A stretch of DNA of 14,974 bases from an uncultured Oribacterium sp. (lineage in GTDB: Bacteria > Bacillota > Clostridia > Lachnospirales > Lachnospiraceae), in NCBI GenBank assembly GCA_937927445.1, contig CALAOB010000141.1:1-14974 (forward strand), written 5' to 3'. Below the pieces are notes generated by a model, which did no database searches, was not told the origin of the DNA, and worked only from the letters and a program-made list of their open reading frames with translations. The position numbers and the translations under genes were made by a program. Each line of letters starts with the position of its first letter. Positions within the stretch are counted from its first letter, which is position 1. This document shows, in pieces, positions 14,143 to 14,974 of the stretch.

Positions 14143-14778
14143 TCAATCCGAAACGGACAGACCCCTCTCCAGCATCCGTGCGCGGTAGTACCGGTAGGTA
14201 TCGTACGAATCCTTACAGATGTAACCGCCGGTTTCCTCGAGATACTTGATCGTGTCGTGATTGATCTCATACACCGCGCGCTCGAGGTCGGTAAATGCGA
14301 GCTGCCGGATCTCCGGGAGCCGCGCCGCCTTATCCCGTCGCGCCTCGATGTAGTCCGCCGTAAACACGATGGCCTCCAGAAGGCTCATATCCGGCTTTCC
14401 CAGCGTGTGGAAGTAGATGGCGGACAGAATCTCAGGGTCCTCGATGCCGAAGCATCTACGGGCGTACGTAGCGCCGTAGACGCTGTGAATCACCTGCGGT
14501 GCCCGCAGCATGTCTTCGCTGAGCGCCACGCCGTCCTGCGCGCACGCCGTCCGAAGCTCTTCGTTCGAAAACTGCTTCGCACAGTCATGCACGAGCCCCG
14601 CAAGCTCCGCCTGATGCAGATCCACACCATAGCGCATCGCAAGGCAGATACAGGTGAAGCTCACACTCAGTGAATGCTCATAGCGCGACGGCTTCAGCAT
14701 CGCCTGCAGCTTCGCACGGATCTCCAGGATGTTCTCGAGATCGGTCTTTCCGTTCTCCGTATCTTTATCTTTTCCCAT
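14143..14778 (-). CDS. yqeK: HD-domain hydrolase YqeK (probable Ap4A hydrolase)
   Basis: This 211-aa HD-superfamily metallohydrolase belongs to the YqeK family, whose studied members symmetrically hydrolyse diadenosine tetraphosphate (Ap4A). Metal-ligand motifs visible are His35 (YEHSLSV), His64-Asp65 with Lys68 (LVHDCAK), HSVYGATYA, and the later FHTLG and FTADYIE. I placed the start at ATG 14778, with AAAGGAG four bases upstream. The longer frame to 14817 runs into the palindromic element. rsfS follows downstream, as in Bacillus. nadD, the usual upstream partner, is not in the window. The palindromic element begins almost at the ribosome site. Confidence 0.88.
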   Translation of the reverse strand: MGKDKDTENGKTDLENILEIRAKLQAMLKPSRYEHSLSVSFTCICLAMRYGVDLHQAELAGLVHDCAKQFSNEELRTACAQDGVALSEDMLRAPQVIHSVYGATYARRCFGIEDPEILSAIYFHTLGKPDMSLLEAIVFTADYIEARRDKAARLPEIRQLAFTDLERAVYEINHDTIKYLEETGGYICKDSYDTYRYYRARMLERGLSVSD

Positions 14779-14790
14779 AATGCTCCTTTC

Positions 14791-14974
14791 TGAGCCGCTG
14801 CCCCGGAGGGCCGGCAATGGAGGCTATACGGAGAGACCGTGTGAAATCAAGCCGGGTCCCCTTAGCGGCACTTGGTGTTATCTCTCCTTGGAACCCTCTA
14901 GCAACGCTGAGTTTTCATCAAGAAAACTCAGCGATTGCAGAGGGCCTAGTGCCGCTTAGGGTCCCCGGCTTAGA
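14791..14974. repeat. Long imperfect palindromic element, copy 2 (cut by window end)
   Basis: This is a diverged copy of the 2101-2338 element in the same orientation, including the left outer arm (GGAGGGCCGGCAA at 14805-14817), the middle arms (14849-14875 with 14945-14971) and the inner hairpin with loop ATCAA. The one-sided bulge is present but differs in sequence. The right outer arm should lie beyond 14974. The left edge, taken where similarity fades, is about 13 bases from the yqeK start. Confidence 0.82.

Noticed and set aside
1..14974. CRISPR array, tRNA, rRNA or prophage genes
   Set aside because: I found no regularly spaced repeats, no cloverleaf or rRNA-like sequence and no phage structural genes; the only recombinase stands alone.

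Overview
The window looks like a chromosomal stretch of a moderately GC-rich Bacillota (Firmicutes, class Clostridia). Lachnospiraceae is my best guess, from the protein style, the AGGAGG-type ribosome binding sites, a RecU resolvase, a CGAAC-N4-GTTC LexA operator and a BirA-type biotin operator. This is inferred from family knowledge, not from a database search.

Layout. Positions 1-4555 (+ strand) hold a genome-maintenance and translation block: the 3' end of signal peptidase I (lepB), ribosome-assembly GTPase ylqF/rbgA, RNase HII (rnhB), a YraN nuclease-fold protein, tryptophanyl-tRNA synthetase (trpS), and recU overlapping trpS by one base. Positions 4658-7485 (+) encode a two-gene potassium uptake system, trkA-trkH, closed by a strong terminator. 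Positions 7530-7907 are an AT-rich spacer full of small dyads, ahead of a XerC/D-like tyrosine recombinase (7908-8990, +). The recombinase converges on lexA (9722-9046, -). Positions 13504-9816 (-) are a biotin operon, bioY-bioB-bioD-bioA, with a textbook BirA operator at its promoter. Positions 14778-13653 (-) carry yqeK and rsfS, ending in their own terminator.

Two things stand out. First, a 236-bp, nearly end-to-end imperfect palindrome fills the rnhB-yraN spacer (2101-2338), and a second diverged copy starts just upstream of yqeK (14791 to the window edge). The copies differ by compensatory changes that preserve pairing, and both share an asymmetric internal bulge. This is a dispersed structured element that I cannot assign to a named family. 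Second, lexA appears to have lost about 19 bases precisely across the codons for the catalytic serine box. This splits it into two ORFs joined by an ATGA overlap, while its promoter and LexA operator look intact.

How the genes work together: BioA, BioD and BioB convert KAPA to biotin, BioY imports biotin, and BirA presumably represses the set. No bioF is present here, so KAPA must be made elsewhere or salvaged. TrkA gates TrkH. RbgA and RsfS both act on the large ribosomal subunit. RecU, the tyrosine recombinase and LexA belong to recombination and DNA-damage biology. A short GGGGTCTGACCCC palindrome occurs three times in spacers.
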